A stretch of 22,090 nucleotides of DNA, taken from positions 1-22,090 of the forward strand of contig JADGPO010000019.1 in NCBI GenBank assembly GCA_017882405.1, in the 5' to 3' direction. Each line of letters begins with the position of its first letter. Position 1 is the stretch's first letter. Below are positions 1 to 8,219 of the stretch, in pieces. The notes below the pieces were generated by a model, which worked only from the letters and a program-made list of their open reading frames with translations, made no database searches and was not told the DNA's origin. The position numbers and the translations under genes were made by a program. This DNA comes from Solirubrobacteraceae bacterium. Its GTDB lineage: Bacteria; Actinomycetota; Thermoleophilia; Solirubrobacterales; Solirubrobacteraceae.

Positions 1-1109
1 CTGCCCTCGGGGATCGTGCGCGGGTCGACGGCGACGCTGCGCAGGTATGACAGCGGGCGCGACGGCCCGGGCGCGAACGAGATCCCGGCGGGCGGCGCCA
101 CGTAGCGGACGCCGACCCCGGCCGACCAGCTGCCGTCGGCCAGCGGGAAGGTGAGCTGGCCGCTCGCCGAGCGCCAGAACCCGCCGGTGCGCCAGAACGG
201 CGCGTCGGCGCCCACGCCGAACTTGGCGCCGTTGTTCCCGGCGGCGGTCAACCAGCCGCCCGATCCCAGGTTGTCGATGTGATACCGGCGTCCGTCCAGG
301 CCGATGCCGTCGCCCTCCATCGAGAGCCCGCGGGCCGAGTACAGCCAGTCGATCCGGTGCGGCGCGCTGAGGCCGGGGGCGCTCACCGGGCGCCCCGTGA
401 ACCACGACTCAAGTGCCGGGTAGTACTCGGTCAGCTCGAACCCGCCCAGCCACTTTCCGTCCCCGCCGATTGCGGGCGGCGGCGGGGCCTTGATCGTGTT
501 CAGCGAGAAGCTGACGGTGACGTGCCGGGCGGGCATCGGGACGGCAGGCAGCTTGCCAACGGGCTTGAGCTTGCGGTTGAGGCCGGCGCTGGCGGGCGCC
601 ATGTACTTGGCGGGATCGGCGTTGATCGCCCGCTGGCGGGCCGCCGCGGCCGGCCCGCGCCAGGTGATGGCCAGCCGGGCGTCGCGACTGGTCGAGCCCA
701 GCCGGGCCGCCGTGAACTGCAGCGCGTTGGCGCCCGGGGTGAGCTTGGCGCGCACCGCGAAGCGGCCGTCGCCGCGAGGGTTCAGGGCCGTGCGGGTGCC
801 GTCCGGCGAGCGCATGTAGACGGTGGCGCTGGCGGGGGAGACGACGCCGCGGACGGTGGGCGCGGCGGCGGTGGTGGCATAGCTCACGGTGGGCGCGCTC
901 GAGAGCCCGATCAGCGGCAGCTGCATCTGGAGGCGCAGCACCGGTGGCGGCTTGGGCTTGACGGCGACGGCGGTGGCGGCGCGCGCGGCGGTGGCGGCGC
1001 TCGCGACCGTCGCGGCGGCACTACCGCCCTTTCGCGATGTGTGGCCGCCGCAGCCGGACAGGCCGGCTGCGGCGACGGTCACGATCGCGATCGCGGGGCG
1101 AGGCCTCAT
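1..1109 (-). CDS. 3D-domain lipoprotein, C-terminus beyond window (partial)
   Basis: Reading the minus strand from the ATG at 1109 gives 369 uninterrupted codons that run off the left edge. The N-terminus is a short lipoprotein signal ending in the lipobox LSGC, with the lipidated Cys at residue 20, so the protein is probably anchored outside the membrane. An Ala/Pro-rich spacer follows (about 22-60), then a beta-rich Ig/glucodextranase-like segment (about 70-140, with GVVSPASATVYM and LTPGANALQF). The last visible residues, SYLRSVAVDPRTIPEG, match the start of the 3D/MltA-type domain (VAVDPxxIPxG) found in peptidoglycan-cleaving proteins. The three name-giving aspartates would lie mostly outside the window. 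It starts 6 nt after the stop of the SRPBCC-like gene, so the two are probably co-transcribed. Assignment to cell-wall remodelling is inference. Confidence 0.75.
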   Translation of the reverse strand, partial: MRPRPAIAIVTVAAAGLSGCGGHTSRKGGSAAATVASAATAARAATAVAVKPKPPPVLRLQMQLPLIGLSSAPTVSYATTAAAPTVRGVVSPASATVYMRSPDGTRTALNPRGDGRFAVRAKLTPGANALQFTAARLGSTSRDARLAITWRGPAAAARQRAINADPAKYMAPASAGLNRKLKPVGKLPAVPMPARHVTVSFSLNTIKAPPPPAIGGDGKWLGGFELTEYYPALESWFTGRPVSAPGLSAPHRIDWLYSARGLSMEGDGIGLDGRRYHIDNLGSGGWLTAAGNNGAKFGVGADAPFWRTGGFWRSASGQLTFPLADGSWSAGVGVRYVAPPAGISFAPGPSRPLSYLRSVAVDPRTIPEG

Positions 1110-1115
1110 CCTCGA

Positions 1116-1655
1116 TCAGTCTCTCGCCTCGGCGCGCCGCACCGCCGCGCCCAGCCCCTCGGAGCCGACCAGGCCCTCAAAGCGCCGGACCAGCGGGCGC
1201 ACCGCGGTGATCCCCACGCGGCCCTGTGGGCCGAGGGCCTGCACGCGGACCTCCGAGCACACCTCGGCGCCGCCGTCATCGCAGGGCGTCACCCAGTTGG
1301 CGAGAACCACTCTTGCGGTGCCCCGGCGCGACCATTCGCGGAACTCGTCGGCGCCGTTCAGCTGGGGATAGTCGCGGCGCAACGTCCAGATCCGTCCCAC
1401 GAGGCCGGAGACCAGCGCCCGTTCGTCGTCCTGAAGGACCGTGAACGGCGGCTCGCGGAAGAGCGCGTCAAAGCCCTCATCGCCCTCGAGGCCGGGGATC
1501 CGCCAGCGCACGAGGCGGCCGAGCAGCCCGGTGTCGTTGAGGCGCACCTGCGTGGCGGCGGCCCACAGCTCATCCGCCGAGGCGCGGCTGGCGCGGCGAT
1601 GCGAGACCCGCAGCGCGGGCTCGGGCATCCAGGCGTCGAGGTCTGGTCCCGTCAT
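1116..1655 (-). CDS. SRPBCC/DUF2867-like hypothetical protein
   Basis: A 179-aa protein if the ATG at 1655 is used. An in-frame start at 1709 would add 18 residues but would overlap the divergent deacetylase gene, so I prefer 1655. The sequence has WAAATQVRL, a hydrophobic middle (LVSGLVGRIWTLR), a strand-like stretch RARVVLANWVTP-type (GTARVVLANWV), and ends with RVGITAVRPLVRRFEGLVG. This resembles the long C-terminal helix of SRPBCC (polyketide cyclase-like) and DUF2867 proteins, which bind small hydrophobic ligands. No catalytic motif is visible and I cannot name a substrate. It lies 6 nt upstream of the lipoprotein gene and diverges from the CE4 gene with about 32 nt between starts. The family call is tentative; the reading frame is well supported because the lipoprotein follows it closely. 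Confidence 0.6.
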   Translation of the reverse strand: MTGPDLDAWMPEPALRVSHRRASRASADELWAAATQVRLNDTGLLGRLVRWRIPGLEGDEGFDALFREPPFTVLQDDERALVSGLVGRIWTLRRDYPQLNGADEFREWSRRGTARVVLANWVTPCDDGGAEVCSEVRVQALGPQGRVGITAVRPLVRRFEGLVGSEGLGAAVRRAEARD

Positions 1656-1687
1656 GGATGTGTTTCTACCGCGATCATGGGGGTTCA

Positions 1688-2335
1688 GTGATCCGTCATC
1701 TGCTCGCACCCGTCAATCGAAACGCCGCCGCCGCTCTGATGCTTCCCCGCACGCTGCCCGCCACCGGGGTGGCGCTGACCTTCGACGACGGCCCCCACCC
1801 CGAGGGGACCCCGGCGGTGCTCGAGGTGCTCGCGCGCACGGGGGCGCGCGCGACCTTCTTCGTGATCGGAGAGCAGGTCAGGCGGCGTCCCGAGATGCTG
1901 GCGCGCACTGTCAAGGCCGGCCACGCGGTCGCGCTGCACGGCTACCGGCATCGCCTGCAGCCGCGGCTGAGCGCCGCGGCAGTCGCCGAGGACCTGGCGC
2001 GGGGCGTGGCGGCGATCGAGGACGCGATCGGCATCACACCGGCCTGGCACCGTCCGCCGTTCGGGATCTACAGCCCGGCCGGCCTGCGAGCGGCGCGGGC
2101 GGCGGGCCTGGAGCCGCTGCTGTGGTCACGTTGGGGCAGGGATTGGCGCAAGTGGACCACCTCGGGTGCGATCGCCGCCCGGGCCACGCGCAGCGTGATC
2201 GGCGGCGACGTGATCCTGCTGCATGATGCGGATTTCTACAGCGCGCACAATTCACACCGGCGCACCGTGGACGCGGTGGCGCTGATCACGACAGAGCTAA
2301 GACGCCGTAGACTCGATACCGTCCTGCCTGTCTGA
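1688..2335 (+). CDS. Polysaccharide deacetylase (CE4/NodB family)
   Basis: A 215-aa NodB-homology protein that should remove N- or O-acetyl groups from a glycan or glycolipid with a divalent metal. The CE4 motifs are all visible, numbered from the GTG at 1688: TFDDG with D33-D34; the metal-binding pair H84/H88 in LHGYRH; RPPFG at 122-126; and LLHD with H179. An ATG at 1658 would also be in frame but overlaps the likely start region of the divergent gene. The GTG is preceded by GGGGGT about 5 nt upstream and is preferred; an ATG at 1739 is a third option. There is no clear signal peptide, so it may be cytoplasmic or exported in another way. It heads a plus-strand group of sugar and lipid-glycosylation genes, suggesting an acetamido-sugar substrate (inference). 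Confidence 0.85.
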   Translation: MIRHLLAPVNRNAAAALMLPRTLPATGVALTFDDGPHPEGTPAVLEVLARTGARATFFVIGEQVRRRPEMLARTVKAGHAVALHGYRHRLQPRLSAAAVAEDLARGVAAIEDAIGITPAWHRPPFGIYSPAGLRAARAAGLEPLLWSRWGRDWRKWTTSGAIAARATRSVIGGDVILLHDADFYSAHNSHRRTVDAVALITTELRRRRLDTVLPV

Positions 2336-2392
2336 CACGCTTGTCGGCGCGCACACCGGCGGGCAACTTGGCCGCAGTGCACGGTACCGACG

Positions 2393-2406
2393 CCGCCGGC
2401 CGGCGG
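2393..2406. repeat. GC palindrome between CE4 and DegT genes
   Basis: CCGCCGGCCGGCGG is a perfect 14-nt palindrome in the 111-nt gap between the deacetylase stop and the aminotransferase start. It could form a stem in the transcript and act as a weak terminator or leader structure, but no U-tract follows. A TANNNT hexamer (TAGACT, 2308-2313) inside the end of the deacetylase gene is a possible -10 for the aminotransferase transcript. Confidence 0.3.
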
Positions 2407-2446
2407 AGGACATCGTCGTCTCGCGCACAAGGGCGCAATCCCCCAC

Positions 2447-3460
2447 ATGACTTCCGCTTCCGCCTCCCCACAGAGCGTTCCTGACTTCACGCGGTTTGCG
2501 ATCGGCTTCGATCACCGCGACCGGCAACGGCTCCACGCGCTGATCGACGAGGTCCTGGACTCCAACCGGTGGTCCGAGGCCGACATGGTGGCGCGCTTCG
2601 AGGCCGCCTGGGAGGACTACCACCACGTCCCCTCGGTGGCCTGCTCCAGCTGGGCGGGCGGTGCCCTGGCCGCGCTGCACTTCGCCGGCGTGCAGGGGGA
2701 GACCGTGCTGTGCCCGTCGAATACCTTCATGGCCACGCCGCTGGCGGCGATCCGCGCGGGCGCCGAGGTGCAGTTCGTGGATTGCAACCGCGAGGACCTG
2801 TGCATGTCGTTTGCCGACTTCGAGCGTGCCGCCGAGCAGTTCAAGCCGCGGGCGGCGTTCCTCGTCCACATCGGCGGCCACATCGCGTTCGACACCGAGC
2901 GGATCGCGCAGTACTGCGCCGAGCACGGGATCTTCCTGATCGAGGACTGCGCCCACGCCCACGGGGCCAGCTGGAACGGCCGCCGCGCGGGGACCTGGGG
3001 CGACGCCGGCGTCTACTCCCTGTACGCCACCAAGACGATCTCCACCGGCGAGGGCGGGGTGCTGGTCGCGCGGGCGTCGGAGCTGATCGAGCACGCGCGC
3101 CACTTCCGCAACTACGGCAAACCGACCTACGAGGTGGCGGGCCTGAACTTCCGCATGAGCGAGTTCACCGCGGCGCTGGGCCTGGTGGCGATCGAGCGGT
3201 TGGCGGAGATCGTCGCCTGGAAGAACGAGACCGCCCGCGCCCAGCTCGACGACCGGTATCCGAGCCACCTGCAACTGCCCGACGGCATGACCTCGGGCCT
3301 CTACAAGTACATCGTGTTCGACTGGCTGGAGCGCTCGACGGGCCGCGTCTACGACGAACCATGCCATCGGATCATGGGCCACGACGTGGAGCTGCCCAAC
3401 TCCGACTGGGTGGCGCGAAACCATTCGTGCGTTCCGTTGTACTACCGACCAGGTAATTGA
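2447..3460 (+). CDS. DegT/DnrJ/EryC1/StrS-type sugar aminotransferase
   Basis: A 337-aa fold-type I PLP enzyme of the sugar aminotransferase family, which converts a nucleotide-linked keto-sugar to an amino sugar, usually with glutamate as donor. Visible hallmarks are PSNTFMATPLA (90-100), the PLP-pyridine aspartate D167 in IEDCAHAHG, the Schiff-base lysine K196 in YSLYATKTIST followed by GEGG, and the substrate-side motif NFRMSEFTAALG. The protein ends at CVPLYYRPGN. Many family members carry roughly 30 more residues, a last helix, after this strand, so the C-terminus looks short. The stop codon lies 3 nt before the GTG of the epimerase-glycosyltransferase fusion, so the two are very probably one operon and likely act on the same sugar. 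The exact sugar cannot be read from the sequence. Confidence 0.85.
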   Translation: MTSASASPQSVPDFTRFAIGFDHRDRQRLHALIDEVLDSNRWSEADMVARFEAAWEDYHHVPSVACSSWAGGALAALHFAGVQGETVLCPSNTFMATPLAAIRAGAEVQFVDCNREDLCMSFADFERAAEQFKPRAAFLVHIGGHIAFDTERIAQYCAEHGIFLIEDCAHAHGASWNGRRAGTWGDAGVYSLYATKTISTGEGGVLVARASELIEHARHFRNYGKPTYEVAGLNFRMSEFTAALGLVAIERLAEIVAWKNETARAQLDDRYPSHLQLPDGMTSGLYKYIVFDWLERSTGRVYDEPCHRIMGHDVELPNSDWVARNHSCVPLYYRPGN

Positions 3461-3463
3461 AAA

Positions 3464-6190
3464 GTGAGAGTTCTCGTCACAGGCGGCTCCGGTTTCATCG
3501 GGTCCCACGTCGTCGACAAGCTGCGGGCTTTCGGACACGAGCCTGTGATCTACGACCTGCGGCCGTCGCCGTGGCATCGGGACCCAGCCGATCGGGTCGA
3601 CACCGTGCTGGGCTCGATCACGGATCGCGAGGCGCTCGAGCGGGCGCTGCACAGCTGCGACGCCGTCGCCCACCTGGCCGCAGTCGCTGACGTCAACGAC
3701 GTACACGCCTCGCCCGAGGATGCCGAGCGCGTCAACGCCCGCGGCACCGTCACGGTCCTGGAGGCGGCTCGCCGCGCCGGGGTCAAGCGGATCGTCTACG
3801 CCTCCACGATCTGGGTCTACTCCGACTGTGAGCCAGAGGAGGTCGACGAGGACACGCTGCTGCCGCCGCCCAGCCATCTGTACACGTCGACCAAGCTGGC
3901 GGGCGAGCTGTACTGCAAGGCCTACCAGGAGCTCTACGGGATCGATTACACGATCCTGCGGTTCGGGATCCCCTACGGCCCCCGCGCCCGTGAGGCTGCC
4001 GTGGTCCCGGCGTTCGTCAACAAGGCGCTGGCCGGCGAGCCGCTGACGCTGGCCGGCGACGGCAGCCAGTCGCGCAAGTTCGTCTATGTCGAGGACCTGG
4101 CCGAGGGCGTCGCCTCCGGGCTGGCCGACGTCGCCGTCAACCGCGTCTACAACCTGGCCAGCGACGAGACGGTCACGATCAAGCAGATCGCCGAGACGAT
4201 CAAGGAGCTGATGGGCGACGTCGAGATCGTCCACACCCCGGCCCGGCCCGGCGACTTCGGCGGCAAGATCGTATCCTCCGACCGCGCCGAGCGAGAGCTG
4301 GGCTGGACCGCCGCCACGTCGTTCTCGGTGGGCGTGCGCAAATACATCGAGTGGCGCCACGAGCAGGCCCAGTTGGCCAAGCTCGACGGCGACGCCGCGA
4401 TGATCCCGGCGGGCGAGCCCGACGCCGAGGCCAAGCCGCGCCAGGTGCTGATCATCTCCGCCGACATCGGCGAGGGCCACGACCTCCCGGCCCGCGCGGT
4501 GGCCCGCGAGTTCCACGACGAGGAGCCCGACGCCCAGGTGTCGATCGTCAACGGGCTGCCCGCGATGGGGCCGGCCCTGACGAAGCTGCTGCGCGAGAAC
4601 TCGGCCTTCATGTTCACGTTCATGCCGTGGCTGTTCGACCTTCAGTACCGGTTGTTCATGAACTTCGCGCCGACCCGCTGGCTGGCCCGCAAGCTGCTGA
4701 CGTTCTTCGGGCGCCGCGGCCTGATGCGCCTGATCCGGGCGCACGATCCGGACCTGATCGTCTCCACCTACCCCGGCGTGACCGCGGTCCTGGGTGAGAT
4801 GCGACGCACCGGCCGATTGCGCGTCCCCTGCTACTCGTCGATCACCGACCTGGCCGGGCTGCAGTTCTGGGCTCACCCCGGGATCGACCGCCACTTCATC
4901 ACCCATCCCGAGTCGGCCGCCGAGGTCGAGGCGATCGCCGGTCCCGGGAGCGTGCGCTGGGCCAAGCCGCCCACGTCGTCGGCGTTCCTGGCCGCGCGCT
5001 CGCGCCCCGAGGCCCGCAAGGCTCTCGGCCTTCCCGCCGAGGGTCGCGTGATCGCCGTATCCGGCGGCGGCTGGGGAGTCGGCGACCTGGCCGGCGCCAC
5101 CGCCACTGCGCTGGGCTTCGAGGACGCCACGGTGCTGTGCCTGTGCGGACGCAACGACAAGCTGCGCGCCAAGGTCATGGCTCGCTTCGGCGACGAGCCG
5201 CGCCTGCGGGTGATGGGCTTCACCGATCGCATGGGCGACGTCCTGGCGGCGGCCGACGTGCTCGTGCACTCGAGTGCGGGGCTGACCGTCCTGGAGGCGA
5301 TCATCCGCGGCTGCCCGGTCGTCTCCTACGGCTTCGGCTACGGCCACGTGCGGGCCTCCAACGCCGCGCTGGAGCGCTTCTCGCTCGCTCAGGTGGCACG
5401 CCGGGCATCGGCCCTGCAGCCGGCGATCGCCCGCGCGCTCGAGCTGCGCCCCGAGCCTGACGGGTCGTTCGCCCGCCAGCCGCCGACGGCCTCGCTGATC
5501 ATGTCCGACGAGCGCCGCGTGCGTCCGGTCCCCGCTTGGCGCCTGCGCACCGCGCGCGCCGCGACCACGATGGTGGCGGCGGCCGCGGTGGCCGTGTGGG
5601 CGCTCAGCACCGGCACCTCCTACTCGCTGGTCTCGCACTTCGCCCACATCAAGCCGGTCACCGCCGTGGCCACCGATCGGCCAGAGGTGGGCGTGATCAT
5701 TGACGCTCCGGGCGGCCAGATCCCGATGCTCGCGTCGAACCTGAGCGACTACGGGATCCACGCCTCGTTCGCCGTCGACAAGACGGCGTCGACGCAGATG
5801 GCGAGCGTCTCCAGCTACAAGGACCAGGCCCTGCCCCGCCTGCCCAAGGAGGGTCTGGTGCGGTGGCTGAGCACCCGCGGGCAGCTGCATCGGATGGTCG
5901 GCCCCACCGGCCACGGTCACCACTTCCTGTACGCCACCAGCGGGCCGAGCATCGGCCAGTGGCTGTTCGCCCACCACGCCGGCGGGCGCCTGGTGGCCGG
6001 CGCCGTTCATCTGCGCGATGCCGATGACTCGCTCGGCGACCTTCGCGCCGGCGAGGTCGTCGAGGTCAGCGTGGCCAGCGACGGCCAGCTTCAGCAGGTG
6101 CTCGGCAAGCTCGTCAAGGGCCTGCACGAAGGTCATCTGGCGGCCGTGCCGGTGGGTCAGCTGATGCGCGACGCCTCCCCGGCGGCGTGA
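3464..6190 (+). CDS. Epimerase / GT28 glycosyltransferase / TM / pseudo-deacetylase fusion
   Basis: One uninterrupted 908-codon frame from GTG 3464 with four parts. (1) Residues 1-300: extended-SDR NAD(P)-sugar epimerase/dehydratase, with TGGSGFIG at 6-13 and the catalytic pair Y140/K144 in LYTSTK. (2) About 326-660: a GT28 glycosyltransferase of the MGDG-synthase/MurG type, with ISADIGEGHD (331-340), the glycine-rich VSGGGWGVGD (532-541), and the donor-site region SSAGLTVLEA (603-612). (3) A hydrophobic TM segment at about 699-718. (4) About 738-905: NodB/CE4-like topology, where VGVIIDAPGGQIPMLASNL corresponds to the usual TFDDGP strand and loop, and EVVEVSV corresponds to the LLHD strand. 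The Asp-Asp and His metal ligands are absent, so this domain is probably not catalytic. The family roles suggest in-situ modification and transfer of a sugar to a lipid. The topology and substrate are inference. Confidence 0.85.
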   Translation: MRVLVTGGSGFIGSHVVDKLRAFGHEPVIYDLRPSPWHRDPADRVDTVLGSITDREALERALHSCDAVAHLAAVADVNDVHASPEDAERVNARGTVTVLEAARRAGVKRIVYASTIWVYSDCEPEEVDEDTLLPPPSHLYTSTKLAGELYCKAYQELYGIDYTILRFGIPYGPRAREAAVVPAFVNKALAGEPLTLAGDGSQSRKFVYVEDLAEGVASGLADVAVNRVYNLASDETVTIKQIAETIKELMGDVEIVHTPARPGDFGGKIVSSDRAERELGWTAATSFSVGVRKYIEWRHEQAQLAKLDGDAAMIPAGEPDAEAKPRQVLIISADIGEGHDLPARAVAREFHDEEPDAQVSIVNGLPAMGPALTKLLRENSAFMFTFMPWLFDLQYRLFMNFAPTRWLARKLLTFFGRRGLMRLIRAHDPDLIVSTYPGVTAVLGEMRRTGRLRVPCYSSITDLAGLQFWAHPGIDRHFITHPESAAEVEAIAGPGSVRWAKPPTSSAFLAARSRPEARKALGLPAEGRVIAVSGGGWGVGDLAGATATALGFEDATVLCLCGRNDKLRAKVMARFGDEPRLRVMGFTDRMGDVLAAADVLVHSSAGLTVLEAIIRGCPVVSYGFGYGHVRASNAALERFSLAQVARRASALQPAIARALELRPEPDGSFARQPPTASLIMSDERRVRPVPAWRLRTARAATTMVAAAAVAVWALSTGTSYSLVSHFAHIKPVTAVATDRPEVGVIIDAPGGQIPMLASNLSDYGIHASFAVDKTASTQMASVSSYKDQALPRLPKEGLVRWLSTRGQLHRMVGPTGHGHHFLYATSGPSIGQWLFAHHAGGRLVAGAVHLRDADDSLGDLRAGEVVEVSVASDGQLQQVLGKLVKGLHEGHLAAVPVGQLMRDASPAA

Positions 6191-7173
6191 CGCGGCCCCT
6201 GTCCGCCACCACTGCGCCGGCCATAGATCTCGACGACGTACAGCGCGCCGCGCGGCGCCTGGACGGGGTCGCCCGGCGCACCCCGGTGCTGGGGTCGGGC
6301 ACGCTCAACGAGCGCACCGGAGCGATGGTCGCGCTCAAGGCCGAGACATTCCAGCGCGGCGGTGCGTTCAAGTTCCGCGGTGCCTACAACGCCGTCTCGT
6401 CGCTGGATCCGGCGACGCGCGAGCGGGGCGTGTGCGCCGTGTCCTCGGGCAACCACGCTGCGGCCGTCACGCTGGCCGCAGGGTTGTGCGGATCGCGGGC
6501 GACGATCCTGATGCCGGCCGACGCGCCCGCCCTCAAGCGCGCGGCCACCGAGGGCTACGGTGCTGAGGTCCTGACCTTCGATCGCTATCGCGATGACCGC
6601 GATGAGCTCGCCCGCGCGCTGGCCGCCGATCGCGAGCTGGCGCTGGTGCATCCCTACGACGATCCACACGTGATGGCCGGTCAGGGGACGGTCGCGCTGG
6701 AGCTCCTGGAGCAGACCGAGGGGTTGGACACGCTGCTCGTGCCGGTCGGCGGCGGCGGCCTGATCTCCGGCTGTGCGACCGTCGTGAAGGCGCTCTCGCC
6801 CGACACCCGGGTGATCGGGGTGGAGCCCGAGGCCTCCGACGACGTGACCCGTTCGCTGGCCAGCGGACAGCGCGAGCGGGTGCAGGTCGCCCCGACGATC
6901 GCCGACGGCCAGCAGACGGCGACCCCGGGCGAGCTCACCTGGCCGGTGATCCGATCGCTCGTCGACGCCGCGGTGACCGTCACCGACGAGCAGATCCTGA
7001 AGACGATGCGGTTCTGCTTCGAGCGCCTGAAGCTGGTGGTGGAGCCCAGCGGCGCGTCCGCGCTGGCGGCGCTGCTGGCGGGGACGGTGGCCTGCCGCGG
7101 CGAGCGCGTCGGGGTGCTGCTGACCGGGGGCAACGTCGGCGCCGCCGGATTCGCGGCGCTGATCGGGACCTAG
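6187..7173 (+). CDS. Threonine/serine dehydratase-like PLP enzyme (TdcB/IlvA fold, no ACT domain)
   Basis: A 328-aa fold-type II PLP enzyme. It has K62 in GGAFKFRGAYN (the Schiff-base lysine), SSGNHAAAV, the phosphate-binding tetraglycine in VPVGGGGLISG, and LLTGGNVG at the C-terminus. Relatives deaminate L-threonine or L-serine to 2-oxoacids plus ammonia, and some are serine racemases. The length, without a C-terminal ACT-like regulatory domain, fits the catabolic or racemase type rather than the isoleucine-regulated biosynthetic enzyme. The GTG start at 6187 overlaps the TGA of the fusion gene by 4 nt (GTGA), so translation is probably coupled. Why an amino-acid dehydratase should be coupled to a glycosyltransferase is not clear from the sequence. 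Confidence 0.85.
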   Translation: MTRPLSATTAPAIDLDDVQRAARRLDGVARRTPVLGSGTLNERTGAMVALKAETFQRGGAFKFRGAYNAVSSLDPATRERGVCAVSSGNHAAAVTLAAGLCGSRATILMPADAPALKRAATEGYGAEVLTFDRYRDDRDELARALAADRELALVHPYDDPHVMAGQGTVALELLEQTEGLDTLLVPVGGGGLISGCATVVKALSPDTRVIGVEPEASDDVTRSLASGQRERVQVAPTIADGQQTATPGELTWPVIRSLVDAAVTVTDEQILKTMRFCFERLKLVVEPSGASALAALLAGTVACRGERVGVLLTGGNVGAAGFAALIGT

Positions 7174-7232
7174 CGGCACTGGGCTTTCAGCGCACGAACG
7201 GCCCGGGGTCCTCGTAGATGCGGTGCTCGTAG

Positions 7233-7256
7233 TGCCGCCGCAGCCGGCGCGCGGCA
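7233..7256. terminator. Stem-loop between convergent genes (possible bidirectional terminator)
   Basis: TGCCGC (7233-7238) pairs with GCGGCA (7251-7256) around a 12-nt GC-rich loop, in the 87-nt gap between the convergent dehydratase and SDR genes. No U-tract is present on either strand, so intrinsic termination would be weak. Position is the main support. Confidence 0.3.
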
Positions 7257-7260
7257 GCCG

Positions 7261-8217
7261 CTACCAGTGCACGCCGCGCGTGGCCTGGGCGAAGGCCCGC
7301 TGCTCGGCCTCCAGGCGGCGGTCGGACGAACCGCCGCCCTCGGGGAACAGCTTGTAGGCGCGGTTGACCACCATGTCCTGAGCGCCGGGCGCGATCGCGT
7401 AGGTGAGCTGCCCGAGACTGCCCAGCGTGGTGGCGATCCGCTTCGGCCGCTTGCGGATCGCCTCGGCGATCATGTCGGCGGCCTGCTCGGGGCTGAGGGT
7501 CGGCAGCCGGTCATAGACCTTGGTGGGCGCGATCATCGGGGTGCGCACGAGCGGCATGTAGATCGTGGTGACGTGGACTCCGTCGCCGATGATCTCGGGC
7601 GCGATCCCGCGCGAGAACGCATCCAGCGCCGCCTTGGAGGCCAGATAGGCGGCGAACCGGGGCGTGTTGACCTGCAGCCCGATCGTGGAGATGTTGATGA
7701 TGTGCCCGGTGCCGCGATCGCGCATGATCGGCAGCAGGTCCAGGATCAGCTTGACCGGCGCGAAGTAGTTGAGCTGCATCGTGCGCTGGTAGTCGTGGAA
7801 GCGGTCGTAGGAGCGGTCGACCGAGCGGCGGATCGACTTGCCGGCGTTGTTGACGAGGATGTCGACGTGCCCGTGACTCTCCAGCACCTCGTTGGCCATC
7901 CGGTCGACGTCGTCGGGATCGCTCAGGTCACAGGGGTGGACGTGCGCCTTGCCGCCGGCGTCCGCCACCTCCTCGGCCACCTGCTCCAGCTTCTCCCGCG
8001 TCCGGGCCACCAGCAGGATCGTTCCGCCGGCGGCTCCGATCTGATGGGCGGCGGACTCCCCGATGCCCGAGGAGGCTCCGGTGATGAGCACGGTCCTGCC
8101 CTTGACCGAGCCGGCGAGCGAGCGGGCGAGGATCCCGCCGGCGCCGGGGATGCGCTGGCCGAACGCCCTCAGCGTCCGGATTCCGTCGATTGCCAGGTCG
8201 GTGAGGTCGGGCGGCAT
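7261..8217 (-). CDS. Short-chain dehydrogenase/reductase (acyl-CoA reductase-like SDR)
   Basis: A 318-aa classical SDR: a helical N-terminal extension of about 38 residues, then TVLITGASSGIGES (NAD(P) binding), the NNAGKS motif, the catalytic serine in INISTIGL, and the Y-x-x-x-K pair in YLASKAAL. The extension and the C-terminal ending GVHW are typical of actinobacterial long-type SDRs related to fatty acyl-CoA reductases, so a lipid or fatty-aldehyde substrate is plausible (inference). The ATG at 8217 lies 2 nt after the stop of a possible 17-codon ORF with a strong Shine-Dalgarno sequence. A TANNNT hexamer (TAGCCT) ends 6 nt before this ATG and might alternatively serve a leaderless start. 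Confidence 0.88.
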   Translation of the reverse strand: MPPDLTDLAIDGIRTLRAFGQRIPGAGGILARSLAGSVKGRTVLITGASSGIGESAAHQIGAAGGTILLVARTREKLEQVAEEVADAGGKAHVHPCDLSDPDDVDRMANEVLESHGHVDILVNNAGKSIRRSVDRSYDRFHDYQRTMQLNYFAPVKLILDLLPIMRDRGTGHIINISTIGLQVNTPRFAAYLASKAALDAFSRGIAPEIIGDGVHVTTIYMPLVRTPMIAPTKVYDRLPTLSPEQAADMIAEAIRKRPKRIATTLGSLGQLTYAIAPGAQDMVVNRAYKLFPEGGGSSDRRLEAEQRAFAQATRGVHW

Positions 8218-8219
8218 AG

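Noticed and set aside
279..1691. A 470-codon plus-strand frame
   Set aside because: It lies opposite the lipoprotein and SRPBCC-like genes, which have a lipobox, a 3D motif and sensible composition; the plus-strand product is Arg/Gly/Ala low-complexity.
2297..6136. A 1,279-codon open frame on the minus strand
   Set aside because: It is antisense to the DegT gene and the fusion gene, has low-complexity Arg/Gly/His/Asp-rich sequence with no domain, and arises because GC-rich third positions leave few stop codons.
7187..7270. A protein-like tail (RRLRRHYEHRIYEDPGPFVR, minus strand) after the SDR gene
   Set aside because: It looks like a plausible C-terminus but has no ATG or GTG start in its frame nearby, and the SDR already ends with the usual GVHW. 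A frameshifted remnant is possible but unsupported.
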